From Pseudoselenomonas ruminantium (GTDB lineage Bacteria > Bacillota > Negativicutes > Selenomonadales > Selenomonadaceae), in the NCBI GenBank assembly GCA_015058655.1, contig SVBX01000019.1, forward strand, positions 1 through 61,257: a stretch of DNA of 61,257 nt, written 5' to 3'. The notes beneath the pieces are model-generated. The model worked only from the letters and a program-made list of their open reading frames with translations, ran no database searches and had not been told where the DNA came from. Made by a program: the position numbers and the translations under genes. This document shows positions 16,799 to 24,959 of this stretch, piece by piece. The first letter of the stretch is position 1. Every line of letters begins with the position of its first letter.

Positions 16799-17288
16799 AA
16801 CCCTGTAATGCAAACAGGGGTGGGATGAATGATTTTCTGTTAATGATTTTTTTTTATCTATTGCCAGCTTCCTTAATGCCCCTTCGGCCAGTGCTGCCAG
16901 ATATTTTGCTGCAGGCAGCAGGGCAACTGGGTCGGCCTTGAATTTAGGGCTGTGGTTAGGGGCTGACAGCCCGGTGCCAATAGAGGCGAACACACCAGGC
17001 AGCTTTTCCTGGCTCCACCGGGGGCTTCCTCGGCGGGGTGGAAAACTATGCGCACTCTGCAGGGCAGAGCATCTACGTCTGCCCTGACAGCAACTATTGG
17101 CCCGTCTTGCTGCCTATCTCAGCAACTGCTCCAGTGTCCAGGGGGAGCTCCAAAAGGCGGATATCCTCTTTGGCAAGCAGCTCCTTTAACTTGGCTGTGG
17201 TCTCATATTCCTCATAGGAAAGCTCCGGGTGGGAGTGGAGCCAGGCAAATGTTTCCTCAATCAAGGCTTTCAGTGCTGTTTCTTCCAT
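16778..17288 (-). pseudogene. M20-family amidohydrolase, internally deleted
   Basis: The N-terminus (17288 down) reads MEETALKALIEETFAWLHSH, PELSYEEYETTAKLKELL, then PIVAVRADVDALP. The frame then jumps to VFHPAEEAPGGA, and a third piece reads GTGLSAPNHSPKFKADPVAL. These are ordered parts of N-acyl-amino-acid amidohydrolases (normally ~390 residues) with most of the middle missing and frames broken. The metal-site Asp/Glu region is gone. Confidence 0.7.
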
Positions 17289-17382
17289 ATGCTCACCTCG
17301 TCTGAAAGATTCTCTGTTGATGTGTAAAAGCGTAAACTCATATTATACCGATTAACCTAGTATTTCAATAGGAAAATAATTC

Positions 17383-17420
17383 TTGATAAGCACTATGCCT
17401 ATTGGTATAATAGGTGAAAC
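17383..17420 (+). promoter_or_regulatory. rrf2 promoter with autoregulatory operator
   Basis: TTGATA (17383-17388), 17-nt spacer, TATAAT (17406-17411). GCCTATTGGTATAATAGGTG spans the -10 and shares the CCTATT...ATAGG half-sites of the sulfur operators. A second, weaker ACCTAG...CAATAGG lies just upstream. Suggests the regulator controls its own gene. Confidence 0.65.
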
Positions 17421-17440
17421 AAAAAATGGCAGGTGATAAT

Positions 17441-17872
17441 ATGGTATCTACCAGGGGCAGATATGCGCTTTTGGTTATGCTTGACTTGGCGGAGCAGGAG
17501 TCTGGCCGCTATACTCCCTTGGCAGAGATTGCCAATCGGCATGGCCTCTCACAGAAATATCTTGAAATCATCATCAAGGAACTGGTGAGGCATAAATTGC
17601 TGAAGGGGCTTCGTGGCAAGAGGGGAGGATATATTTTGCCCCGCTTGCCGCAAGAATACACTGTAGGTGAAATATTGGAGCTTACAGAAGGAAAATTTGC
17701 AATGATACCCTGTGCAGATGAGTATGACGAGCCTGGTGACGGGAAGGATTACAGTTATACCCTTCCCATGTGGCAGGAATTTGAACGCATGACTCATGAT
17801 TATTTTTGGGGTATCACCCTGGCTGATTTGCTGGCAGGTTATCCTTACAAAAGGGTAGAGTGTTCTGTCTAG
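17441..17872 (+). CDS. Rrf2-family transcriptional regulator (CymR-like)
   Basis: 143 residues from the ATG at 17441 with AGGTGAT upstream. Winged HTH: MVSTRGRYALLVMLDLAEQE, PLAEIANRHGLSQKYLEIII, LKGLRGKRGGYIL. Only one Cys lies in the region where Fe-S Rrf2 proteins carry three, so an IscR/NsrR-type cluster is unlikely; this fits CymR, the cysteine-metabolism repressor of Firmicutes that works with CysK. A cysK gene lies in the window. Shared operators at this gene and at three sulfur operons support the role. Confidence 0.82.
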   Translation: MVSTRGRYALLVMLDLAEQESGRYTPLAEIANRHGLSQKYLEIIIKELVRHKLLKGLRGKRGGYILPRLPQEYTVGEILELTEGKFAMIPCADEYDEPGDGKDYSYTLPMWQEFERMTHDYFWGITLADLLAGYPYKRVECSV

Positions 17873-17888
17873 AATGAGGAGATTATCT

Positions 17889-19085
17889 ATGGCAAGAAAA
17901 GAAAACAAGTACAAGGATTATGGTATTGCAACACAAGCAATTCATACGGGAACAGATTACGATGAGGGGACAGGTGCAGTCAGAAGGCCGCTCCATATGG
18001 CAAACAGTTATAAACTGCCGGATGACCTGTCACAGGTAAATTATTCATCTACCGATCTTTTGATGTATTCAAGAAATGGCAATCCCAATCAGCACTGGCT
18101 GGAGGAAAAGGTTGCGGCATTGCATGAGGCAGATGATGCTATTGTGCTTGCAAGCGGTGTTGCCGCCCTTCATGCGCTGTTCTGGACGCTGCTGAAAACT
18201 GGCGACAAGGTAGTATATCCCAAAGTCAGTTATATGGCGGTCTACCGTATGTTCCATGAACTTTTCAACAATAAGTTTGGCGTGGATACGGTTATGGTGG
18301 ACATGACGAATCTGGAGGAAGTGAGGAAAGCTATCACTCCTGGAACGAGGCTTGTCCACATCGAAACCCCGGACAATCCCACCAACGGCGTGTCTGATAT
18401 TGACGCAATCGTCAAAATAGCCCATGAGAATGGAGCAGTCGTATCCGTTGACAATACATTTGCTTCCCCATATAACCAAAAACCATTGGAGTATGGCGCA
18501 GATTTTGTGGTGGAGTCTCTTACCAAGTTTGTCAATGGTCATGGAGATGCCCAGGGCGGCGCCATCATCTCCAATGACCTTGAAACAATGGACCGCATTC
18601 GCTATGAAGCGCAGGTGAATGTTGGTTCTGTCATTAGCCCATTTAACGCATGGCAGATTTTCAGAGGCTCGGTTACCTACCCTCTCCGTATGCAACGGAT
18701 AAATGAAACATCACAGAAGCTGGCTGAATGGCTGGAAAAGAGGGAAAACGTCACATTTGTAGCGTATCCCGGACTGCCGAGCAATCAGGGATACGCGCTT
18801 GCTAAACGTCAGATGAATAATGGCTGCGGAGGTGTCATATCCTTTGGCATAAATGCAGATGATAAAGCTGTGGAGCGGTTCTGTGCAGCGCTTAAGGTAG
18901 TGACTTTTGCTGTTTCTCTTGGTCATGATGAGAGCCTGATATTTCCGCAGCCGAGCTATGATGAGCGCATAAACCTGTATCCTGAAAAATTCAGAAAAGG
19001 TTTCATACGCTTCTCTGTTGGCCTGGAAGAATCGGAGGATATCATTGCTGATTTGGATCAGGCGTTAAGGAGGATTGGCTTGTAA
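17889..19085 (+). CDS. PLP-dependent Cys/Met metabolism enzyme (gamma-lyase type)
   Basis: 398 residues, start chosen after GAGGAG. Family signature VVSVDNTFASPYNQKPLEYG is followed by the PLP Lys in ESLTKFVNGHGDAQGG. Substrate-contact YSRNGNP and RFSVGLEESEDI are present. The family includes cystathionine gamma-lyase, cystathionine gamma-synthase and methionine gamma-lyase, which cannot be separated safely here. Linkage to the CymR-like gene 16 bp upstream suggests turnover of sulfur amino acids. Confidence 0.85.
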   Translation: MARKENKYKDYGIATQAIHTGTDYDEGTGAVRRPLHMANSYKLPDDLSQVNYSSTDLLMYSRNGNPNQHWLEEKVAALHEADDAIVLASGVAALHALFWTLLKTGDKVVYPKVSYMAVYRMFHELFNNKFGVDTVMVDMTNLEEVRKAITPGTRLVHIETPDNPTNGVSDIDAIVKIAHENGAVVSVDNTFASPYNQKPLEYGADFVVESLTKFVNGHGDAQGGAIISNDLETMDRIRYEAQVNVGSVISPFNAWQIFRGSVTYPLRMQRINETSQKLAEWLEKRENVTFVAYPGLPSNQGYALAKRQMNNGCGGVISFGINADDKAVERFCAALKVVTFAVSLGHDESLIFPQPSYDERINLYPEKFRKGFIRFSVGLEESEDIIADLDQALRRIGL

Positions 19086-19867
19086 TGCTGAATCAGTTTT
19101 CCAGGACACAGCTGCTATATGGAGAGAAAACTATGGGCAGATTTGCGTCTTCCCGTGTTGCTGTATTCGGAATAGGTGGTGTGGGCGGCTATGTCGTTGA
19201 AGCGTTAGCAAGAAGTGGAATTGGAGCATTGGAGCTTATCGATGATGACAAAGTCTGTCTTACCAATATCAACCGACAGATAATTGCCACGAGGAAAACA
19301 GTCGGAAAATATAAGGTGGATGTGGCAGAGGAAAGAATTCACGAGATAAATCCTGCTTGTGAAGTAAGGATCCATAAGACATTCTTTTTGCCTGAGACAC
19401 AGGATCAGTTTGATTTTCAAGCCTATGACTACGTTGTAGATGCTATTGATACGGTCACTGGGAAGCTGGCGCTTATAGAAAAAGCGAAAGAGGCAGGTGT
19501 GCCTGTTATTTCTTCTATGGGAGCAGGGAATAAAGTCAATGCAGCCATGTTTGAGGTGGCAGACATATATGAAACCTCTATCTGCCCGCTGGCTAAGGTG
19601 ATGCGGCGTGAATGCAGGAAAAGGAACATTGATTCACTTAAAGTCGTATACTCAAAGGAAAAGCCAATCAGGCCCTTAGAGGATATGTCGATAAGCTGTA
19701 GGCAGCATTGTATCTGTCCGCCAGGAACTGTCAGGAAATGCACGGAAAGGAGAGATATTCCGGGATCGACGTCATTTGTGCCTTCAGTGGCCGGACTGCT
19801 TATAGCAGGTGAAGTGGTTAATGACCTTGCGAGTAGCAAGGGGAAGGAATATTACATCTTTTGTTAA
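19085..19867 (+). CDS. ThiF/TcdA-family E1-like protein
   Basis: 260 residues; start overlaps the previous stop (TAATG). Rossmann motif VAVFGIGGVGGYVVEALARSG, ATP-site DDDKVCLTNINRQIIA, and D-A-ID in VVDAIDTVTGK, as in the tRNA t6A dehydratase TcdA (CsdL). C-terminal CxxxC-like pairs (SCRQHCICPPG) may bind metal or act in sulfur transfer. Operon position with a PLP lyase suggests a persulfide-linked role, which is inference. Confidence 0.8.
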   Translation: MLNQFSRTQLLYGEKTMGRFASSRVAVFGIGGVGGYVVEALARSGIGALELIDDDKVCLTNINRQIIATRKTVGKYKVDVAEERIHEINPACEVRIHKTFFLPETQDQFDFQAYDYVVDAIDTVTGKLALIEKAKEAGVPVISSMGAGNKVNAAMFEVADIYETSICPLAKVMRRECRKRNIDSLKVVYSKEKPIRPLEDMSISCRQHCICPPGTVRKCTERRDIPGSTSFVPSVAGLLIAGEVVNDLASSKGKEYYIFC

Positions 19868-19901
19868 ACCTATTGACATAGTGGGTGTAATAGTGTAACA
19901 T
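19868..19901 (+). promoter_or_regulatory. Sulfur-operon promoter/operator (copy B)
   Basis: ACCTATTGACATAGTGGGTG overlaps -35 TTGACA (19873-19878); 17-nt spacer; -10 TAACAT (19896-19901). The right operator arm has two changes from copy A. Confidence 0.7.
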
Positions 19902-19930
19902 GGGCTCATCGCTATTTAGGGGAGAGCAAT

Positions 19931-20251
19931 ATGAGAGATATACCTGCGGAAGTCCTGAGCTATATTATGGAGCTTCTGCGTGAGCTTTACCTTGGAGAAG
20001 TGGTTCTGATTGCCCAGAATGGCATCCTCATCCAGGTGGAGCGCACGGAGAAGATGCGGGTACATCCCTGGCAGGGGCTGATGAAGCCTGACCCCTGGAC
20101 TGCAGAAACAGAAAAGAACCTGCGGCAGACCATTCAGCGAGAGCTGCAGAGCCTTTATTATGGCAGGCTCTCCATCGTGGTGAAGCAGGGCAATGTCACC
20201 CATTTTGACCGGCTGGAAAAACAGAGGTTTATGGATGGGGACGGCATCTGA
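19931..20251 (+). CDS. Tandem DUF2292 (YezD-like) protein
   Basis: 106 residues with two copies of one short domain: VLSYIMELLRELYLGEVVLI...GILIQVERTEKMR (~5-45) and IQRELQSLYYGRLSIVVKQG...HFDRLEKQRF (~62-100). Both match the small DUF2292 family, single-domain in Bacillus YezD, which is linked to sulfur metabolism; the same module ends CysN here. Function unknown. It is the first gene after promoter B and precedes leader RNA copy B and the sulfonate-type transporter. Confidence 0.75.
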   Translation: MRDIPAEVLSYIMELLRELYLGEVVLIAQNGILIQVERTEKMRVHPWQGLMKPDPWTAETEKNLRQTIQRELQSLYYGRLSIVVKQGNVTHFDRLEKQRFMDGDGI

Positions 20252-20270
20252 CAAGTAGATATCCGTTGGG

Positions 20271-20332
20271 AACTGACCAAAGAAATTGGAGGTTCCATCG
20301 GTTGCATAGAGCAGCCGGTGGGACCTCTTTTT
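20271..20332 (+). ncRNA. Conserved sulfur leader RNA with terminator (copy B)
   Basis: AACTGACCAAAGAAATTGGA, then GGTTCCATCGG pairing with CCGGTGGGACC and CTCTTTTT. Unlike copies A and C it lies inside the operon, after the DUF2292 gene and before ssuA, where it could set the ratio of the two. Confidence 0.65.
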
Positions 20333-20365
20333 CATACATAAAATTATTTTTAGGGAGGAATTATC

Positions 20366-21430
20366 ATGGAAATCAACTTCAAGAAATTAGGCAAGGCTTT
20401 TATTATAGGTGCGGGGCTGATGACCATGATGGTCATGGCAGGCTGCGGTACGGCGGATAACGCCAGGGAAGACAAAGCTCCCAAATTCACCGCTTCCAAT
20501 ACTTATGACGGGGATCTCTCTGATGTGACCTTGAACATCGGGGCTGCTTCTGCCAAGAACGCCCAGGGAGTGGTAGAGGCGGCAGGCCTGGCGGACACCC
20601 CCTACAAGGTGGAGTTCCACAATCTCCGGGGCGGCAATCTGGTGCTGGAGGCCATTGCGGCAGGGCAGCTTGATGCAGGCTGCGGCAGCCAGATACCTCC
20701 CATCTTTGCTTCCCTGGCCTCCAATGGAGGAAACTTCAAGATCATCGGCATCCGCAAGGGTACCACCCTCAATCAGGAGCTGATTGTGAGCCCCCAGCAG
20801 AAAGACAAGATCAAGACCGTGGCTGACCTCAAGGGCAAGAAGGTGGGCTATGTGAAGAACACCACCGCCCAGTATTTCCTTTACAAGATGCTCACGGAAG
20901 CAGGCCTGACCTGGAATGACATCGAGGCCATCCCCATGTCCACTTCCGACGGCCTCTCCGCTATCACCACCGGGGATATTGATGCCCTGGCTTCTTACGA
21001 CAATGCCGTGATTGTGGGCAAGGCCAAGGGGGCTGTGCTCCTGCGCTCCGCCGAGGACATTCTCTCCGGCGACTACTACTGGTATGCGGCCCTTGACACC
21101 ATCAAGGACCCCAAGAAGCACGCTGCCCTGGTGGACTATCTGGAGCGCATCAACGAGGCCAACGAGTGGTGCCGCCAGCATCCCCAGGAGTGGGCTGAGT
21201 ATGATGCCAAGCAGAGCAATCAGGACCCTGCGGAGATTCGCAAGCGCTTTGAGGAAGGTGAGGCCCAGCGCAAGGGCCGCATTGCACCCCTGGATGAGGC
21301 AACCCTGGCCTCTGAGCAGGACATCATCGACAGCTTCTTTGCCCTGGGTGTGCTGAAGGAAAGGATTGAGGCTGCTTCCCTCTTTGACCGTTCCTTTGAC
21401 GGTGAGATTGCCAAGTTCAAAGTCTATTGA
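20366..21430 (+). CDS. ssuA: Sulfonate-type ABC transporter substrate-binding lipoprotein
   Basis: 354 residues. The signal peptide ends VMAGC (lipobox). The NMT1/SsuA-type domain has LNIGAASAKNAQGVVEAAGL, GGNLVLEAIAAGQLDAGCGS, KIIGIRKGT and LKGKKVGYVKNTTAQYFLYK. It binds an organosulfur compound or a related ligand for the permease encoded next. The AGGGAGG ribosome site supports the start. Confidence 0.85.
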   Translation: MEINFKKLGKAFIIGAGLMTMMVMAGCGTADNAREDKAPKFTASNTYDGDLSDVTLNIGAASAKNAQGVVEAAGLADTPYKVEFHNLRGGNLVLEAIAAGQLDAGCGSQIPPIFASLASNGGNFKIIGIRKGTTLNQELIVSPQQKDKIKTVADLKGKKVGYVKNTTAQYFLYKMLTEAGLTWNDIEAIPMSTSDGLSAITTGDIDALASYDNAVIVGKAKGAVLLRSAEDILSGDYYWYAALDTIKDPKKHAALVDYLERINEANEWCRQHPQEWAEYDAKQSNQDPAEIRKRFEEGEAQRKGRIAPLDEATLASEQDIIDSFFALGVLKERIEAASLFDRSFDGEIAKFKVY

Positions 21431-21443
21431 GGAGTGAAGATAT

Positions 21444-22262
21444 ATGGTAAAGGAAATAGCCTTGCCGGAAGACCGGCCCCTGAAAATCGTCACTGCCTGG
21501 CGCAGGCATCTGCTGGACTGGTTTCTTATCTGGTCGGTGCCGGCGCTGCTGCTGGCCCTCTGGATTTACTTTGCCGCCACCAATCAGCTGAACCATCTTT
21601 TCCCAAAGCCGGAGGAACTCATAAAGACCACTATCCGCTTTATCAAGGACGGCACCCTCTGGGACAATCTCCAGATCAGCTTCCTGCGGGCGGCGGCGGG
21701 ACTCCTTATAGGCGGCAGCATCGGCTTCTTGCTGGGCATTGCCACGGGACTTTGGCACAGGGCTGACCAGGTGCTTAACACGCCCATCCAGATGATCAAG
21801 AGCGTGCCCCGCCTGGCCATCCTGCCCCTGATTCTCGTGTGGTTCGGCATCGGGGAGACGGCGAAAGTTGTCCTCATTGCCCTGAGCACCTTCTTCCCCA
21901 TCTACCTTAACACTTTCCACGGGCTGCGCTCCATTGACCCGGGACTGCTGGAAATGGGCAAGGTCTACGGCCTCAGCAAATGGGAACAGTTCAGGGACAT
22001 TATCTTCCCCGGCGCCCTGTCTTCCATCATGATTGGCTTCCGCCAGTCCTTGGGAGGCACCTGGCTCATACTCATTGTGGCAGAGACTGTGGCGGCCAAG
22101 TCCGGCATCGGCTACATGGCGACCAACGCCCGTGAATATATGATGATGGACGTGATTGTCCTGAGCATGATCATGTATGCTCTTTTGGGCAGCATTTCAG
22201 ACTGGCTGGTGGTGCGGCTGACGAGGCACCTGCTCCGCTGGCATCCAAATTATCGGAGGTGA
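21444..22262 (+). CDS. ssuC: Sulfonate-type ABC transporter permease
   Basis: 272 residues with about six membrane segments. The coupling loop is MGKVYGLSKWEQFRDIIFPG, and AAAGLLIGGSIGFLLGIATG and MIKSVPRLAILPLILVWFGI are typical of the SsuC/TauC permease family. It lies 13 bp after ssuA and overlaps the Shine-Dalgarno region of the ATPase gene. Confidence 0.87.
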   Translation: MVKEIALPEDRPLKIVTAWRRHLLDWFLIWSVPALLLALWIYFAATNQLNHLFPKPEELIKTTIRFIKDGTLWDNLQISFLRAAAGLLIGGSIGFLLGIATGLWHRADQVLNTPIQMIKSVPRLAILPLILVWFGIGETAKVVLIALSTFFPIYLNTFHGLRSIDPGLLEMGKVYGLSKWEQFRDIIFPGALSSIMIGFRQSLGGTWLILIVAETVAAKSGIGYMATNAREYMMMDVIVLSMIMYALLGSISDWLVVRLTRHLLRWHPNYRR

Positions 22263-22267
22263 AAGAC

Positions 22268-23014
22268 ATGGCAGGCTATCCTATAGAACTTTCCCATGTG
22301 CATAAATTTTTCGGGGACACCCAGGTGCTCCGGGATGTGACCCTTTCTATCGAACCGGGGGAGTTCGTGGCCCTGGTGGGGAAAAGCGGCTGCGGCAAGA
22401 GTACGCTCCTGCGGCTGATTTCTTCCCTGGAGGAAAAGTCCGGCGGGGAAATCCTCATCAAGGACTCCAAGGTGGAGAAGGTCGACGCTGATGTGCGCTT
22501 CCTCTTCCAGGACCCAAGGCTCCTGCCCTGGAAAACTGTGCTGGAAAATGTGGTGCTGGGCTCTCCTGAAAGAAGCGAGGAAAAAGCCCGGCAGGCCCTG
22601 AGGGAAGTGGGCCTTGAGGGCAAGGAGGAAAACTGGCCCGCAGACCTTTCCGGCGGCCAGCGTCAGCGGGTGGCCCTGGCAAGAGCCCTGGTGGGCACGC
22701 CAAAGGTCCTGCTGCTGGACGAGCCACTGAGTGCCCTTGACGCCCTGACACGTCTCAATATGCAGCGGCTTATAGAGTGCCTCTGGCAGCATCTGGGCTT
22801 GACGGTGATTCTGGTGACCCATGACGTCACCGAGGCGGTGAATCTGGCAGACAGGGTCATCCTGCTGGAAGAAGGCCGGGTGGCTCTGGACCAGTCCATA
22901 GAATTGGCCCGCCCCAGAACCCGCAGCCGTGACACCGTCTATTACGAGCACTTGATTCTCTCCCATATCATGGGTGAAGAAGCTGATGCGCTAACGGAAG
23001 AATACGCTATCTGA
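22268..23014 (+). CDS. ssuB: Sulfonate-type ABC transporter ATP-binding protein
   Basis: 248 residues from the ATG at 22268; the upstream GTG at 22259 is only 1 nt from GGAGG. Walker A GKSGCGKSTLLR, Q-loop LFQDPRLLPW, signature LSGGQRQRVALARAL, Walker B VLLLDEPLSALD, switch THDVTEAV. It energises import of the ligand bound by the SsuA-type protein. Confidence 0.88.
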   Translation: MAGYPIELSHVHKFFGDTQVLRDVTLSIEPGEFVALVGKSGCGKSTLLRLISSLEEKSGGEILIKDSKVEKVDADVRFLFQDPRLLPWKTVLENVVLGSPERSEEKARQALREVGLEGKEENWPADLSGGQRQRVALARALVGTPKVLLLDEPLSALDALTRLNMQRLIECLWQHLGLTVILVTHDVTEAVNLADRVILLEEGRVALDQSIELARPRTRSRDTVYYEHLILSHIMGEEADALTEEYAI

Positions 23015-23015
23015 A

Positions 23016-23055
23016 GCCTCCCTCTATGAGGGAGGTGGCACGCCGAAGGCGTGAC
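23016..23055. repeat. Short palindromic intergenic repeat
   Basis: CCTCCCTC-TATGA-GGGAGG, then GGCACGCCGAAGGCGTGAC, a second small palindrome. Fills the ssuB-enolase gap and has the look of a REP-type element. Confidence 0.45.
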
Positions 23056-23072
23056 GGAAGGAGTCCATGTTT

Positions 23073-24245
23073 ATGAAAATAAATAAGATAGAAATATTCC
23101 ATATCCACACCCGTCCCCAGTCGGGCCAGCGCCCTATCCTGGTGAAAGTCTCCACTGACGAGGGCATCTACGGCCTGGGGGAGGCGGGCATGGCCTACGG
23201 CAAGGGCGGCTCAGGCGCCGTGGGTGCCATCCGGGACTTTGCCTCCCTCCTGCTTGGCGAAGACCCCTTCAACACCGAGAAAATCTGGGAGAAGCTCTTC
23301 AAGGAAACCTTCTGGGGCCAGGGGGGCGGCACGGTGATTTTCTCTGCCATCTCCGCTCTGGACATTGCCCTGTGGGACATCAAGGGCAAGGCCCTGAAGG
23401 TGCCCGTCTACCAGCTGCTGGGGGGCAAGGTGCGGGGCAGGCTCCGGGCTTATGCTTCCCAGCTCCAGTTTGGCTGGGGTGAGGAACGCCGTCCCAGAGG
23501 CCCGGTGGAAGAATACGCTGTTGAGGCACGCAAGGCTGTGGCTGAGGGCTATGATGCCGTGAAAGTAGATGTGCTTAGTTACGACAGGGAGGGCAGGGCC
23601 CTGCCCCATTTGGAAGGACCCCTGCCCCACAAGTACATTGCCCTGGGAGAGGAGCGGGTGGCCGCCATTCGGGAGGCCGTGGGTGACGAGGTGGATATCA
23701 TCATTGAAAACCACGCCCGCACGGATCTTGTCAGCGCCATCCAGTTTGGCAAGGCGGTGGAGAAGTACAACATCTTCTTCTATGAGGAAGTCAACACGCC
23801 GCTGAATCCAAAACTCCTGCGGGAGGTCAAGGAGAAAGTGGATATTCCCCTGGCCTCCGGGGAGCGCATCTATTCCCGCTGGGGCTACCTGCCCTACTTC
23901 GAGAACCGCTCTATTGATGTTATCCAGCCGGACCTGGGTTCCTGTGGCGGCTTCACGGAGTTCAAGAAGATCGTGGATCTGGCTCATGCCTACGAAGTCA
24001 CCGTCCAGGCCCATGTGGCGGGCACCGGCGTGGCAGAAGCCGCAGCCCTCCATGCCGAGGCGGCCATACCGAACTTTGTCATCCACGAGCATCATCAGAA
24101 GATCCTGCTGCCGGAGTACAGGGAACTGGTATTGCACGATTACCAGCCCCGGGATGGTTACTATGAGGTGCCTGAGCTGCCGGGCATCGGCCAGGAAATC
24201 ACTGACGAAGTCTACAAGCAGTCGGATTACTTCGTGGCAGAGTGA
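23073..24245 (+). CDS. Enolase-superfamily dehydratase/racemase (MR/MLE, galactonate dehydratase-like)
   Basis: 390 residues from the ATG at 23073 (spacing from GGAAGGAG favours it over 23067). The capping domain is followed by the barrel with KVDV (~165), acidic metal ligands in IIIENHARTD, YEEVNTP and ASGERIYSRWGY, and a catalytic His in VTVQAHVAGTGVAEAA. IDVIQPDLGSCGGFTE is close to galactonate-dehydratase relatives. The substrate is unknown. It sits where an SsuD monooxygenase would be expected in an aerobe, so it may process a sulfur-bearing or sugar acid ligand; this is conjecture. Confidence 0.8.
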   Translation: MKINKIEIFHIHTRPQSGQRPILVKVSTDEGIYGLGEAGMAYGKGGSGAVGAIRDFASLLLGEDPFNTEKIWEKLFKETFWGQGGGTVIFSAISALDIALWDIKGKALKVPVYQLLGGKVRGRLRAYASQLQFGWGEERRPRGPVEEYAVEARKAVAEGYDAVKVDVLSYDREGRALPHLEGPLPHKYIALGEERVAAIREAVGDEVDIIIENHARTDLVSAIQFGKAVEKYNIFFYEEVNTPLNPKLLREVKEKVDIPLASGERIYSRWGYLPYFENRSIDVIQPDLGSCGGFTEFKKIVDLAHAYEVTVQAHVAGTGVAEAAALHAEAAIPNFVIHEHHQKILLPEYRELVLHDYQPRDGYYEVPELPGIGQEITDEVYKQSDYFVAE

Positions 24246-24264
24246 TTTGGGGGAGGTGTGTATC

Positions 24265-24855
24265 ATGTTAGGAGACTGTGCCAACTGTAATGCCAACCAT
24301 ATGTGCTTCCAGAAGGGCAAAAGCTGCGTGCCTGTGGAGCAGGAGGAGGTGCTGGCCCTTTACGACAAGGACGAGAAGAAAATCATGAAGGCGGCAGCCT
24401 ATGTGGAAGCCACCTATTATATGAAGTATACCCGCCTGCAGGAGACGGCGGCCTTTGCCAAAAAGATGGGCTACAAGACCATCGGCCTGGGCTTCTGCAT
24501 GGGCATCCGGGAGGAAGCGAAGCTCTTTGCCAAGTTCTTCGCTCAGGAGGGCTTTGAAGTCCTTTCCGTCTGCTGCAAGAACTGTGGTATTAACAAAGAT
24601 GTACTGAAATTGAAAAAAGTACGTCCAGATAGCCCCCAGGAGCCCATGTGCAACCCCAAGGCCCAGGCGAAGTACCTCAGCGACCACGGCGCGGAGCTCT
24701 TTGTCTCCGCTGGTCTCTGCGTGGGTCATGACGCCCTTTTCTCCAAGGCTGCTGCCGGCCCCGTCACCACGCTGGTGGTGAAAGACCGGGTGCTGGGCAA
24801 CAACCCCATGGCCGTGGTGTACTCCGGCTACTGGAAGGGCAAGCTGGGATTGTAG
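24265..24855 (+). CDS. DUF1847 Cys-rich protein
   Basis: 196 residues with GGGGGAGG upstream. Nine or more Cys, including GDCANCNANHMCF at the N-terminus, CCKNCGI near 115, and conserved GLGFCMGIREEAKLFAKFF and SAGLCVGHDALF, as in the DUF1847 family of anaerobes. Likely metal binding; function unknown. It lies 19 bp after the enolase-superfamily gene and is probably in the same transcript. Confidence 0.78.
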   Translation: MLGDCANCNANHMCFQKGKSCVPVEQEEVLALYDKDEKKIMKAAAYVEATYYMKYTRLQETAAFAKKMGYKTIGLGFCMGIREEAKLFAKFFAQEGFEVLSVCCKNCGINKDVLKLKKVRPDSPQEPMCNPKAQAKYLSDHGAELFVSAGLCVGHDALFSKAAAGPVTTLVVKDRVLGNNPMAVVYSGYWKGKLGL

Positions 24856-24959
24856 GGCGTTCTTATCTGGGAAGATTTTCTGCTGCTTGTGACGCCTCCC
24901 GGCAGGAAAGATGACCTGTTTCCTAGAAGTAAACAGGAAAGTCTTTACTGGGGGTGCTG

